Source: Patella vulgata (Eukaryota > Mollusca > Gastropoda > Patellidae). From it: a stretch of 64,000 nucleotides of DNA. The stretch lies in NCBI RefSeq assembly GCF_932274485.2, contig NC_065883.2, forward strand, positions 69,607,210 through 69,671,209, read 5' to 3'. The notes beneath the pieces were generated by a model. The model saw nothing but the letters and a program-made list of their open reading frames with translations, did no database searches and was not told the DNA's origin. Position numbers and translations under genes: made by a program. Positions 44,234 to 55,646 of this stretch are shown here, piece by piece (the stretch's first letter is position 1; each line of letters opens with the position of its first letter).

Positions 44234-44520
44234 TATTAAGAATTAAAGAGCTGGCTTTTCGTGCTATAATTGTTCAAAAATAGAAAATGCAATATATTGA
44301 GAATATCATTCAAATTACTTTATTCTGAGCGAAGTTTTGACACGATAGTCAAGTAACATTGCTAAGATAATAAACGATGTCTCGAATATCCAGATTGACG
44401 TTGAATAATTCAATATCGCCGATGACATTAAGAGTTGATTATATAGGCTTTTCATGTGAGTAAATGTCTAAATAATAGTTTATATAACATTTGAAGCGAA
44501 TAGACAGATTTGGCTCTAAG
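44234..44520 (+). mobile_element. Decayed family C copy
   Basis: AAAGAGCTGGCTTTTCGTGC, CATTCAAATTACTTTATTCT, GTCTCGAATATCCAG and TTTATATAACATTTGAAGC keep family C order. Same subgroup as 1128 and 26590. Confidence 0.6.
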
Positions 44521-44539
44521 CATCTTCGAAAGTTATACA

Positions 44540-44740
44540 GAGTTAGGCGTGGTACAGAGGTGAGGATCTAACTTGAGCTCTACAGTTCATGGAGCCTGTT
44601 ATCTACGCATGTTGTGGTTCAAATCCCTTCCTGCAAACGATACACAATAATGATGTGAACAGGGAGTAAAATTGCCGCTTGTAATTGAATTATTAAAATG
44701 CACATGTAGTTCCGAATTATGTGGACGTTACCCCCATCCA
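44540..44740 (+). mobile_element. Unclassified SINE with GGACGTTA tail
   Basis: A tRNA-like B box (GTGGTTCAAATCCCTTCC) is followed by GAATTATTAAAATGCACATG, AGTTCCGAATTATGTGGACG and TTACCCCCAT. The end resembles SINE A but the head differs. Possibly a diverged or chimaeric SINE. Confidence 0.45.
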
Positions 44741-45184
44741 CGGGTGTTTTTCCATTCCCCGCTTGTACGTGACAAGGCGTAGGGTCGTCTGTTCAACCTC
44801 ATTCGTTTTCCCTGGGTTCTCCGGTTTTCTCCCACTGCTAAAGACCCCCCTACCCCCCTCTCCCTCTCACACACACAGACATAGTAAACACCAATAATAG
44901 TTAATAGTGTGGTTTTCGATTCCCCGCCTGTACGTGACAAGGCGTAGGATCTCCTGTCCAACCTTATTCGTTTTCTCTGGGTTCTCCGGTATCCTTCCAC
45001 AGATAAAAACCCTACTCCCCCCTCTCTCTCTCTCTCTCACTCATAGTAAACAACAATAATAGTTTATAGTGTGGTTTTCGATTCCCCGCCTGTACGTGAC
45101 AAAGTGTAGGGTCGCCGGGTCGCCGGTCCAACCTCATTCGTTTTCTAAAGGGTTCTCCGGTATCCTTCCACATATAAAAAACCC

Positions 45185-45222
<38 letters not shown>

Positions 45223-45240
45223 TAAACAGCAATAATAGTT
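44741..45240 (+). repeat. Three tandem units of about 162 bp derived from SINE A
   Basis: Each unit holds a SINE A middle (GATTCCCCGCCTGTACGTGA, GTTCTCCGGTATCCTTCCAC), a CT or C-rich tract, and a non-SINE spacer CATAGTAAACA(C/A)CAATAATAG. Units begin near 44741, 44907 and 45069. Amplification of an internal SINE piece plus neighbouring DNA is the simplest reading. Confidence 0.9.
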
Positions 45241-45937
45241 ATTGATTTTGTATATGTTAATCAATATCCATCTGAAACTGTAGCATGTCTTGTTTCTAAC
45301 CAATAAGAATAGTTACAGATTGTTCTCGCCTAGAGTTTTTTTTATGATTTGTGATTTGCAGTAACGGGTCTCTAGAGAGAGTTCTGCGCATTGTTTTAGA
45401 CGATGTTATTATTTCTCAACAAAACTACCGACATGAATAAACCTCCTAAAACTAATTGTTCTTAAACAAAACGGGTAAATGGCGTTATCGTTTATATAAG
45501 CATATCGTGCAGCACCACAATAAATCTAAATATATCCCCGCTTCTTCTATTATTTCATATTCGAATACGATAACAGTTAAGATGATATAATATTTGTCCA
45601 ACTCCCAGGAACGCTTTATATAGTTTATACTCTCTCTTGATTTATAGGCACGCGATGGATTTTTTTTTTTCATTTATTTTTCTTTTTTTATTCTGCGAAA
45701 AAAAAATCAAAAAAAAAAAAAAAAAATCTAGGGATATTGTAGTCTGGTTTGTCTATGATTAATGGTCGTGTTTCTCGGCTACAAATTAAAAACTCTGTAC
45801 ACTGGGACTTGTGGCGGAAATAAAACATATTCTGTTTATAGTTAGAACGTCGGGTTTGAGGAGATGATAGGCGTTAAATGTAATTAAAATCTGATGGCGG
45901 TCATTGCCACGAAGTTATTCCTCGACAGTGGCTTCGG

Positions 45938-46040
45938 AGCCGCGGTGGCTCAGTGAGTAGAGCAATGGCTTACGAACCAGGACGTGAAAGGTCATCTCGG
46001 ATTTACACCCTGGATTTAGGCTCCCCACCCCCGTCAAGGT
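45938..46040 (+). mobile_element. SINE head, tRNA-like
   Basis: GGAGCCGCGGTGGCTCAGTG, AGTAGAGCAATGGC and a decayed B box form a tRNA-derived SINE head similar to the one at 54705. No body follows. 45241-45937 has poly-A/T runs and nothing else recognised. Confidence 0.55.
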
Positions 46041-46057
46041 CGTGTTTTAAACACAGA

Positions 46058-46320
46058 AATGAAATGAAATGGGGTTTAACGTCCTACTGTTATGCTCCGG
46101 CTGGGCAAATAGTAAGTGCAGGATGACCGCACTAAACGCAAAACAAAATCTACAAGATAAACCTGCCGACAAGACATAATATAAATAAACCAATAAACAA
46201 ATATCAAATCAAGGGAATTGATCCGGGGCCAGCCGTAAGACGGGCATACGACATGCAATATGCAAGCTATGAGGGACATTTTGCCCGGACAGCGGCGTTA
46301 TGGCCTACTCTTATAGATCT
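46058..46320 (-). mobile_element. SINE B interrupted by family G
   Basis: Tail GAAATGGGGTTTAACGTCC to CCGGCTGGGCAA, then family G at 46109-46239, then the SINE resumes at ACGGGCATACGACATGC and continues to GCCTACTCTTATAG. A few SINE bases (TAATGAAG region) are missing at the join. Confidence 0.8.
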
Positions 46321-46409
46321 TGTGTCCCTAGGCTTCAGCCCACCAAGTCTGTAAATCTGACACCGATACCCATTGTCTTACTTTTCGGCACGCTGGTGCT
46401 GTTAACGTA

Positions 46410-46560
46410 TGTCCTGTAAACAGTCACAGTCGTTCGGATGGATGGGAAAGCGACGTCCGCTCGTGTAAATTGATATGCACGTAAAGGAACCCATGGAGTC
46501 CGAAGTCGAATGAAAGTAAACGGGAATGCCACTGCCAAGGCAAAATCCTCTGCTGCGTTG
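46410..46560 (+). mobile_element. Strongly diverged SINE B-like segment
   Basis: AGTCGTTCGGATGG, TGTAAATTGATATGCACGTA, AAGTCGAATGAAAGTAAACG and TGCCACTGCCAAGGCAAAAT parallel the SINE B body in order with many substitutions. Opposite orientation to the copy just before it. Confidence 0.5.
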
Positions 46561-47087
46561 TATTGAACATGTAACCATAGAAACAAAAAAATACCACATC
46601 TTAGTCTCGTATTGCGTAGACGAGACCTTCACGCTCAATTTGAATAAGGCTAAATTTATCGTAATCAATTTTACGATTGGAGATACTAAAGACTAAATGC
46701 CCCCATCACTCTAGTTCTGTCATAATCTCGACCATCCAGCCTACTGCTATATCTATAAACCGTATTACATCAATAGTCCAGATGATCAAGACTTGCTCTG
46801 CACAAGAGGCAATCAGAGAGCAGCAGCAAGATGTCGGCTCTCGTGAATTAAATGAATCTACTATATTTTCTCCAATTGCTCGTAGATTGATTTCGTGTGG
46901 TATTAAAAGACTAGGATGCTTACTTGAAGCTCTCGTGTTGTACGTCCTAAATGCTTCGATTGATCAACCGAGATATCTATTTTTAACTCTTTAAATCCAT
47001 ATTACAATGGAAGGTCTGTGTATTAAGATTCCTAGTAAGGAATAAAAGAATATTTCTAAGGCTTTTGACGCCTTTAACGACGCGTTT

Positions 47088-47630
47088 AACAGAGAGGTAG
47101 CCATTCGGGGCCCACATTAAGGATTAAATGATAATTTTAAAATATTTGACGCCAAGATCATATATTATGGGCAATTATATATTATAGAAGAAGAAGAAAC
47201 TTTATTGCATAAAAAACCTTACAAGGCTATGTGCATATACAAATAAACATAATAGAAATATACATGAAACAAACAAAGGATACATACATTGACATAATTA
47301 TACAAAGATACACAGCTTTATAAAGACATAAACGAATTGTATACAAAAGCTCCTAAACATTTTAAAATTTCTATATTTTTATTCATCATCAGTATTTTAA
47401 ATTGTTGTAAATCATTCAGTTTATAAAAATTTGGTTCGTGAACTAGAATTAATCTGAACAGTTCTTTTCTTTTTTCGTCATGTCTTTTACAATTTGTTAT
47501 CAAATGAATTTCGTCTTCTACCTCCTGTAACAAACAGGTGGCCATTCGGGGTTAACATTAAGGACTAAATGATAGTTTTAAAGTATTTGACGCCAAGATC
47601 ACATATTATTGGCAATTTGATATTATATAA
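47088..47630 (-). mobile_element. LINE 3' end between 100-bp direct repeats
   Basis: 47188-47528 on the minus strand is the last 340 bp of a LINE. Open frame 47318-47545 reads EVEDEIHLITNCKRHDEKRK, the Cys/His-type motif that follows RT in many LINEs, and the 3' end is GCAATAAAGTTTC plus (TTC)n. It is bracketed by direct repeats at 47088-47187 and 47529-47630 (GCCATTCGGGG, ACATTAAGGA, TTTGACGCCAAGATCA), about 85-90% alike. They could be a very long TSD or a prior duplication. Confidence 0.78.
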
Positions 47631-47668
47631 CCATGCTCATTTAGCACACTATCCACTTTTATGGACAT

Positions 47669-47925
47669 GGAATGAAATGAAATGGAGTTTAACGTCCTAC
47701 TCTGTACTGGGCTAATGAAGACGGGCATACGCCATACGGTGTGCTATGAGGGAAATTTTGCCCGGACAGCGACACTACGGGCTACTCTTATATCGAATTC
47801 CAACTGTCAAGGGATCTTTTACATGCACTCCAATTTCTACACAGGGCCTCGGTTTTTCGTCCCATCCGAACGACTAGACAGCTGTCCTTGTCAGGCCCTG
47901 CATCCCCGACAAGGGGGAATCACGT
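47669..47925 (-). mobile_element. SINE B, well preserved, head missing
   Basis: AAATGGAGTTTAACGTCC, GACGGGCATACGCCATACG, TATATCGAATTCCAACTG, TTTTTCGTCCCATCCGAACG and GACAAGGGGGAATCACG. It stops before the tRNA head. Its open antisense frame is not a gene. Confidence 0.88.
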
Positions 47926-47971
47926 ACTTTTATAACTTTTATTGACACCTTTATCAAGCTGGCCATTCGGG

Positions 47972-48078
47972 ATGCCCATATTCTCCCGGCTAAAGACCCC
48001 TATGTGCAAGGACATTATTGAAATAAAATGGAACTGTGTGTTGGCCTCTCCCCCCCCCCCTCTCTCTCTCTCTTTCTC
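47972..48078 (+). mobile_element. SINE A fragment
   Basis: GGCTAAAGACCCCTATGTGC, ATTATTGAAATAAAATGGA, then a C-run and CT tail. The GACCTAGTTTG block is missing. Confidence 0.75.
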
Positions 48079-48482
48079 TTCAGCACAGTCAGTCCCAGTC
48101 TGCGACGCATGATTCAGGTTAACGTGACGTAAATGGTCGCCGCACACATATTTCAACCGAAACAGCTGATCCATTCTGGACGAATGACCTTTAGAAACGT
48201 CCCTCCGTGGACCTATCTGAAACTCTGTGATCCGTTTCGAAGAAATAGGTGAGTTTGAGAAATAACTATATTTTACAACAGTTTCCACATGGAAGTGACA
48301 GTGTAGACAAATTAAATACATACTATCGTTTTTGTGTCTAATTATCAGGTGTCAATTATTCGTGCCTGGATAACCATTCCTATAACCGCGTTTATCAGGT
48401 TACGTATTACCAGTAAACAAATGAACAAATTCTTTTGTCAAGCTACATAACCGTGATACGCTATTTTGTGGACACAGATCTA

Positions 48483-48870
48483 TATATTAAGGTGGCAATT
48501 ATAGACAAGGTCAATAGGTTACACTGTGGCGTTATTTGCATATATTAATCCAATTGTTTTAACTATGTTAGTGGAGAATGAGAGGGGCGAATTGGTGTAA
48601 TGCCTCCGCTCGAGTCCACGTAAAGGTCTCTCATTGAGTGTTGCCTACCTAACGTCATAGGGCTTTCCCATGTCCTCCACCCCCCTCTCTCGCTTCACTT
48701 CGCTCTCCCTTAAGATTATGATAATGTACGTTGCCGCACTGTTCATGGATAATAAAATTCTATACGTTCATGTTAGTCCCGAAATGACCTAGTTTGTGTC
48801 GAGTCGATGTTAAACGTGAATGTTAACCTTCCCCCCCCCCATCTCTCTCTCTCTCTCTCTCTCTCAGTGA
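48483..48870 (+). repeat. Family I repeat plus SINE A 3' end
   Basis: 48483-48714 matches 63544-63768: GGTCAATAGGTTACACTG, TTATTTGCATATATTAATCC, CCACGTAAAGGTCTCTCATT and CCTAACGTCATAGG, then CT-rich sequence. At 48765-48868 a SINE A end follows (TTAGTCCCGAAATGACC, CCCCC, CT tail). Together they look like a SINE with an unusual head. Confidence 0.7.
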
Positions 48871-49449
48871 CGACTTGAGGATTTATTTAATAAGATTTAT
48901 GTATATTTCGTACTCTATCGACTACACAAGGCTTACTCATAAATATCTAATTTGATTTGATTTGGCACAGTAGACAAATTAAGATGACGTCTTAACAAAT
49001 TACAACAAAGTTGACTTCATTGTCAGATTAAATAGATTACAGATCCGGTCAAATGGTTATATGAATAGTGATTGATATACCAAAATGTCTTATTCCGAAA
49101 ATCCTAAACATTAATATTTTAAGAATGCTTCCATTTCATTGGCTAAAAGCTAAAATTTGGGCTAATATTTTAAATCTCCGCTAATACTTATGGCTACTTA
49201 TTAAAATATTTGAATTTATATAATCGTGAATACGTCCCCAGCTATACGTAGTGGCAAACATCGGACAGCAGACATCTTATGCGCTCTCGTTCTATATCAT
49301 TACAAAGCACTTCCGATATACTAGTATTTTAAGCATATATACGGATGTGCATTTGTACTATGGTGACGCGTACAACTGAGGAATGTTAGCAGCCATGTTT
49401 TCTGATACTACTTGATATACATATTTCGTCCCAATTGACAGAGAGAAAC

Positions 49450-49731
49450 AATCTGATTAAAACACAGATCCTATTTCGTTTCGTTTTTTATAGTTCAAAA
49501 TTTGGTTTTACTTCTCTTCAAAACACTAGGATCTGGAAGAGTTGTTATATAACAGGCATTCTAGTTGATGTGAGGAATTAGCCAATGAAACGGTCTGTTA
49601 CGGCGAGTTCTTGGCGTGCACTGCATGGACCTGTATTTAAACCCATAGAAACGTCAACGCGACCCCCCAGTACAACTGGTCAGATCTTCATGTAGTGTAG
49701 GCCATCCAAAGTATCTGTATTATAATCAGAT
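49450..49731 (+). mobile_element. Family D MITE with internal deletion
   Basis: AATCTGATTAAAACACAGAT to ATTATAATCAGAT. The middle block around CGGCTTTTGACCCTAT and the neighbouring CTGATTGGTTAATC is lost. Confidence 0.82.
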
Positions 49732-50129
49732 AGATGGAGAGAGGGAGCACAATGATGTCACTAAAAAGTCACACCCAATTAATTATTCATTACATTGGCT
49801 TTTTAACTAATAAACGAATAGCCATGCTACGACTGTAATACAAGACATTATATAATAGGCAGTCATTGTGTATTGGATGCCGTTCTTGGACTGACGGAAC
49901 AATAAGAGCGATAGAGTTACACCATAGTTCACTGGATAACAGAGTATCATGATTACTGGTAATCAATGACTATTATTTTCCAATCTTGTATCCATTTACG
50001 ACACTTTTGCCTTAATTAACTTCCAATAAATCTACAATAACCTGAATACCCAACCGACTGCTTCTCAAACCTCTCTCTAATTTCATTTTATTGACGAGAT
50101 TATTTGATGTGTGGATTTATACGGGAGTA

Positions 50130-50431
50130 ATTATTGTATTGGTTTTGGTCTTCAAGTTACATATTCGTTTGTTATTGGATAATGGCTGACCCAAGTAGAG
50201 AGGCGGAGAAGCACTTGACGCGGATCTAGGGACTAGGGAGATGGGGAGGAGAAATTGAGCTGAGGATCTGATGAATAGTGGTAGTTGACAAGGGACGCGA
50301 GTCCTTTACCCATATCTGGCGGACATAAATTGTATTGTTTTTGTTCTTCAAGTTAAATATTCCTTTGTTATTGGATAATGGCTGATCCAAGGAGAGAGGC
50401 GGGGGAGCTATTGACGTTGATCTATGGACAT
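50130..50431 (+). repeat. Duplication of a 100-bp segment
   Basis: TTCTTCAAGTTAAATATTC, TTGTTATTGGATAATGGCTG and GAGAGGCGG(A/G)G(A/G)AGC occur at 50130-50231 and 50326-50431. The neighbouring gaps 49735-50130 and 50440-50880 show nothing recognised. Confidence 0.8.
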
Positions 50432-50879
50432 TTAAAAGTAAAGGTATAACATTCAAAATAACATAAACAATGTTATAAAAGTTCTGTGGGAGGCTCCCTC
50501 CCCACGCCCCCCCCCCCTCTGGATAAGCCTGAAACCGCCACTGTAAGAATGTCAGGAATACACATTTCTAAACTATAACTGATTGAATAGATAAAACGTA
50601 TAATTATACAAAATGGTTTTTTTATTGTCCAACGATAACATGTATAACTAATACTTATTATTGTCCATTCTGTTCCAGATATTTATGGCGGCAATTTGCA
50701 GTGAGATTACTGTCAAAAACGCACCTGTAGTTTCATCAGTGTAAATGATTGCTTAATTTGGTGACACAATATCTAGAAAGCCTGATACAACTTTATATTC
50801 GACAAATTGATATATCTGAAAACAGTGTGCTTTAATTTTTAAAATAATGTAGCTATATAGTGACTCAGTCGGTTTCTTT

Positions 50880-51325
50880 AAACCTTAGTATATACCACAT
50901 TTAATTTATTTAAATAATTGCATATACCACATATTATTTATTTAAGTAAGTATATACTATAATTTATTTAAGTAAGTGTATATACCACATAATTATTTAT
51001 TTATGTAAGTGTATAATATAATTTATTTAAGTAAGTGTATAATATAATTTATTTAAGTAAGTGTATAATATAATTTATTTAAGTAAGTGTATATACCACA
51101 TATTATTTATTTAAGTAAGTGTATAATATAATTTATTTTAGTACGCGTATATACCACATATTATTTAATTTAGTAAGTGTATAATATAATTATTTAAGTA
51201 AGTGTATGTATAATTTATTTAAATAAGTGTATATACCACATATTATTTATTTAAGTAAGTGTGTAATATAATTTATTTAAGTAAGTATATAATAAAATGT
51301 ATTTAAGTAAGCGTATATATCACAT
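50880..51325 (+). repeat. AT-rich minisatellite, 28-30-bp units
   Basis: About 15 units alternate between TATATACCACATATTATTTA and GTATAATATAATTTATTTAA, each followed by GTAAGTG. This is two interleaved unit types. Confidence 0.92.
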
Positions 51326-51540
51326 GATAGCCAGCTAGGAATGAACGTGTGTAATGTACATGATAGACAGCTAAGGATGAACGTCTATAATGTATATGAT
51401 AGAAGACCAGGGATATGCATGTATAATGTATATGATAGAAGACAAAGGATGAACATGTATAATAGAAGACCAGGGATGAACATGTATAATATTATAAGAC
51501 CAGGGATGAACATGAATAATGTATGTGATTGACAGCTATT
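51325..51540 (+). repeat. Minisatellite, about 36-bp units
   Basis: GATAGACAGCTAAGGATGAA then CGTGTATAATGTA, about six units, later ones shortened. It directly adjoins the AT-rich array. Confidence 0.88.
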
Positions 51541-51699
51541 ATATATAGAGATTGACATAAATTATATGTATAAAGAATGTCAATGTTGATTATATCGATC
51601 TCGATGTAAGGAGGTCATTTTTCTTTAATCCAATATCTTGATACATAATACCAGGCTAAAACAAAGACGTATTTTAGTAGCCATAGTTTGATCATGTTT

Positions 51700-51965
51700 G
51701 CAGGGTCTTGGGCACGCGTTATCCCCCCACCCTCCCGCCTCCGTAAAGGCTCAATGAAACACATTGCAGAAGACCAAGGGCACTCCTGATCTCCCCCTCC
51801 TTTCTTCACATTCTACTCCCGAGATGGATAAAGACGGATAAAGGACAAAGATCGCAAAAGGCCAAGGGCACTCCCTGCCCCCTCCCCCCTTCGCGTCTCT
51901 TTCTCTGCCTTTCAATCCACCAGATCCGGAAATTGAACGGCTACAGAACACACATTACAGAAGGT
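51700..51965 (+). repeat. Pyrimidine-rich segment with an imperfect duplication
   Basis: GACCAAGGGCACTCCTGATC then CCCCCTCC at about 51772 recurs as GGCCAAGGGCACTCCCTGCC at about 51862. CACATTGCAGA and CACATTACAGA also pair. Class unknown. Confidence 0.5.
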
Positions 51966-52203
51966 TAAAAACAATACTTTAGTCTTTATATTAAACCAAA
52001 TCCAGTCGTGTAAACTAAAACAGATTTCGTACTAAATGCTCAAATAGGTCAATTAATGGACGCTTAGGTTGCTATTCAGTCAATCTCTTTAACACGGTAT
52101 TGAAGAGGAGTTAGCAATCAATACTGGTCAGCTATGAACCGGAATAACGAGCAAGGTCATCGTAAAGTCCACATCATTTTAAAATGTCACAATTTCAAAT
52201 GGC

Positions 52204-52204
52204 C

Positions 52205-52235
<31 letters not shown>

Positions 52236-52366
52236 TTTTACGGGACTAACATATGGTTTAATGTTTTATTTCAATAATTCGCTTGCGCTTAGGGTCTTTA
52301 GCAGTGTGGGGAAACCGGTGGACTCGGAGAAAACTACGAGGTTGGACAGGCAACCCTACTTCTTGT
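52204..52366 (-). mobile_element. SINE A, 5'-truncated
   Basis: (GA)n, CGGGACTAACATATGG, TTTATTTCAATAATTCGC, GGACTCGGAGAAAACTACG and ACAGGCAACCCTACTTC. The GTTAAACCCC block is partly lost. Confidence 0.83.
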
Positions 52367-52496
52367 TAGACAAAATGGACAGTCCTGGATTTGACAATAA
52401 CCACGAATAACGACCAAGATGAAATATTGTTTAGGCTACTTAGATCTCTAATATATACATATTTCAAAATATTTGAATGCGTATGTTTCCACGTCT

Positions 52497-52852
52497 CGGG
52501 GGGCACGATGGCGCAGTGACAAAGAGGTTAGCTAACTAACCTCGCGGTCTCATGTTCGATCCCAGTATTAGTCTCGAAATTTCATTTGCGTTTTCCGGCG
52601 TGGTTTCCCCTTGTCAGTGGTGTAGGACGGAGCGCCTGACAAGATACAGCGTGTAGTCGTTCGGAGGGGACGAAAAACCGAGGTCCCCGCGTACACATTG
52701 GCGTACACATACAATAATACTTGACAGTTGGAATTTGATATAAGAGTAGGTCGTAACGCCGCTGTCCGGCCAAAATTTCCGCCATATGCCCGTCCTCATT
52801 AGCCCAGTCGGAGCAGAACAGTAGGACGTTACACCCCATTTTATTTTATTTA
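52497..52852 (+). mobile_element. SINE B with a different tRNA head
   Basis: Opens with five G and then GCACGATGGCGCAGTGACAA, GAGGTTAGCTAACTAACC and the B box ATGTTCGATCCCAG. This head is longer than and unlike that of the copies at 1642 or 17838. From TTCCGGCGTGGTTTCCCC to the ATTTTATTTTA tail it is normal SINE B. Confidence 0.85.
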
Positions 52853-53220
52853 AGCATGTCGTTAGCACAATAAATTATTATTTATAGCTACAGAGGAACG
52901 TATATCATTTCGAATTTTAATCTTGGAATCTTTTAAATGAAATTAAATGCTTCAAACGGGTTAATAAAGACGCGTGGAGTGGTGGTCCAATGGCTTTTCG
53001 GATGTTGTTGACCGTATGAAAATATAGACTTTAGTTGTGGCCTCTATAAAATATGTGTTTTACGATATAAACTGTTGCCCAATGACCTGACAAATCGGAC
53101 GATAATTGTGAACAAGATCGTGCCAGCAAATACTAGGAAATTACAATCATGGTGTAATATATAACTGTTGACAAGTTAGAGCAGACGGGAAATCAATCCC
53201 ATATCTAATATATAAACCAC

Positions 53221-53222
<2 letters not shown>

Positions 53223-53264
<42 letters not shown>

Positions 53265-53485
53265 GTTAACGCCCACTCGACACAAACTAGGTCATCATTA
53301 TTTCGGGTTTAACATATGCGCGTAGGGGTCTTTAGGGGAAGAAAGCGGGGGACCAGGAGGAAATCCATGAGGTTGGACAGGCGACCCTACTCCTTGTCAC
53401 GTACAACCGGGGAAATGAAACCACGCTAACTGACTAAATGACAGACTTAATGGTACAATGCGCACGCGTTAACCATTCGGCCTCC
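53223..53485 (-). mobile_element. SINE A, full-span copy
   Basis: (GA)n tail, GCCCACTCGACACAAACTAG, a small ATC-type insertion before TTATTTCGGG, core, GTCACGTACAACCGGGGAAA and head (GCGTTAACCATTCGGCC). The CAATTTTATTTCAATAATTC stretch is deleted. Confidence 0.88.
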
Positions 53486-53512
53486 CAACCCCCGAACCAG
53501 AAAACAAAAGAC

Positions 53513-53792
53513 ATGTGGTAGCTTCAGGATTTTGAGCGAGCGACTTTTGACCTATGGCGACGTCCATGTCATTAACCAATCAGCGTCGGTGTTTTAAGTG
53601 AGTATTCGGAAATACAATTTCCACTATGATTTCTTTTCGCGGTGGATGTTCATGCATAGTTCTGCGTCTCAGCAAATAATTTGATTGGCAAACATTTACG
53701 TCAATCAGAATCCGGAATTTTAACAGATCTTCCAGATACTGGTTTAGTGATGACAAATAAAATTTTTAACTATAAAAACGAAACGAAATAGA
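53513..53792 (-). mobile_element. Family D MITE, left part missing
   Basis: CGACTTTTGACCTATGG, TTAACCAATCAGCGTCGG, CAAATAATTTGATTGGC and AACTATAAAAACGAAACGAA. More diverged than the other copies. Confidence 0.75.
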
Positions 53793-54060
53793 ATGACTAA
53801 ATAACAGAAAGTCCAACATTTCTTTATTCTTGATTAACCCACGCACAGGGTCGCAAATGGTTTCTCGATGTGACTATATGGTAAGCATTTGAATAATCTG
53901 GGTAGATAACTCTCCCACTTTTTGTCAACATGATGTGAATAAATATACATCCTTTCAATATTTGCTTTCATTATTTACTTTCAAAATATTACTTCCTTCA
54001 AAACATATTGACAAAAGAATTACTTGCTTTACATTACACACTAATTGGAAGTAAATAATA

Positions 54061-54704
54061 CCTGGATAATTTAGACTATATATAATACGTACGTCAGGGA
54101 GCCTGGTAAAAGAGCCTCGGTTACTCGGTTAATTTGACTCTGGAGGGATACCCGAGTAACCGTTCCTGAATTGAATACCCCAAAGGTGGCAATAAAATAA
54201 ATACGAGAATCACGGTGGATATGACATGCGGAAGCTAAACATATACAATAGCTAATACGTACGTCATAGAAACCTACTTTAAACATAAAACGTGAAAGTG
54301 GTGGTAAAAGAGCCTCAGTTAATTTGACTCTGGAGAGATATCCGAGTAACCGTTCCCGAATTGAATACCTCAAAGGTGGCAATAAAATGAATACGAGAAT
54401 CACGGTGGACATAGTATGCGCACGCTTCATATATACAATGGCTAAAAGCTTGTCATATAGAACTACACTAAACATAAAGGGGCGGTAATGGAGCCTCGAT
54501 TAATTTGGCTCGGGAGTAGGGGGGGTATCCGAGTAACCGTTTCCGAATCGAATACCCCAACGTTTGTCATATAGATCGGTAAACGAGCCTCGATTAGACT
54601 CTGGAGAGATGCCCGAGTAACCGTACAGAATTGAATAAATACGAGAATCGCAATGGACAAGATATTCGCAAACTAAACATAATATACCATAGCTAAAACG
54701 TTTG
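54061..54704 (+). repeat. Tandem array, four units of about 115-190 bp
   Basis: Units start near 54087, 54257, 54447 and 54560. Each holds AAAGAGCCTCGG-like, TTAATTTGACTCTGGAG, CCGAGTAACCGTTCC and AATACGAGAATCACGGTGGA. The last unit has lost about 60 bp. The array ends against a SINE B head. Confidence 0.88.
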
Positions 54705-55018
54705 GCGGGAGCCACCGTGGCTCAGTGAGTAAGACGTTGTATCACTTACCAGGAGGTCCCTGTGTTTCCCGAGAAAGTTCATTGGGGATTTCTAGCAAGG
54801 TTCCTCCCCCTTATCAATGGACGGAGGGTCGGGCTGGCACGGAACAAAGTATAGTCGTTCGAGTGGGACGAATATACGAGGTCCCGTGTGCACGTAAAAG
54901 AACCATTGACAGTTGGAATTCGATATAAGAGAAGCCTGTTGTGCCGCTGTCGGAGCAAAATGTATTACCTCAGACGGTGCTGAACAATATGACGTTAAAC
55001 CCCATTTTACTTAATTTC
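54705..55018 (+). mobile_element. SINE B copy
   Basis: GGGAGCCACCGTGGCTCAGT, AGTAAGACGTTGTATCAC, TCGTTCGAGTGGGACGAATA, GTTGGAATTCGATATAAGAG, GACGTTAAACCCCATTTTAC. The B box is weakened. Confidence 0.87.
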
Positions 55019-55189
55019 ATCATTATTGTCGACGTTACGATTTGCTCACACTTCATCAGATTCTGTTTTCGGGACTGGCAAATTACGAAATATCACTTCG
55101 TTTCAGTTGTATTAATTTAGGTTGACAGCCGAGCACCTCCAAAATCTTAATCACATTTAAAAATCGGTCGCGGCAGGAATAGGCATGAA

Positions 55190-55646
55190 AAACATATAAG
55201 ATCATGTATGCAGCAATGCATGTAGCTATGTATGTAACCACACATAGGTATATATTTATGCAATCATGTAAGTAGCCGTGAACGGTACCACACATGTAGC
55301 CACAAATCATACTAATGTACAATGTTATCATTTATGTAGTCATGTAATCCCGAGAATACATGCAATATATAGCCACAAATGATACGAATGTATAATGTTA
55401 TCATTTATGTAGTCATGTAATCCCGAGAATATATGCAATATATAGCCTCATATTTAAAAATATGACATATATAGCCTCATATTTAAATACTCGTGTATAT
55501 ATGAAATCTGTATACAATTATGTAAGTAAGAATGTATGTAATCATATACATGTTGTGTTTATATAGTTAAGCTATCATATTAAAGCCCAAAGAGGTTCCG
55601 ACGGAACTGAAGGCGCTAGCTTAAAATAAGTAGTCTGTTTTCTTTT

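Noticed and set aside
47088-47630. 100-bp direct repeats as long terminal repeats
   Set aside because: They enclose only a LINE 3' end, lack TG...CA ends, a primer-binding site and any gag or pol sequence. No LTR or other virus-like element was recognised in the window.
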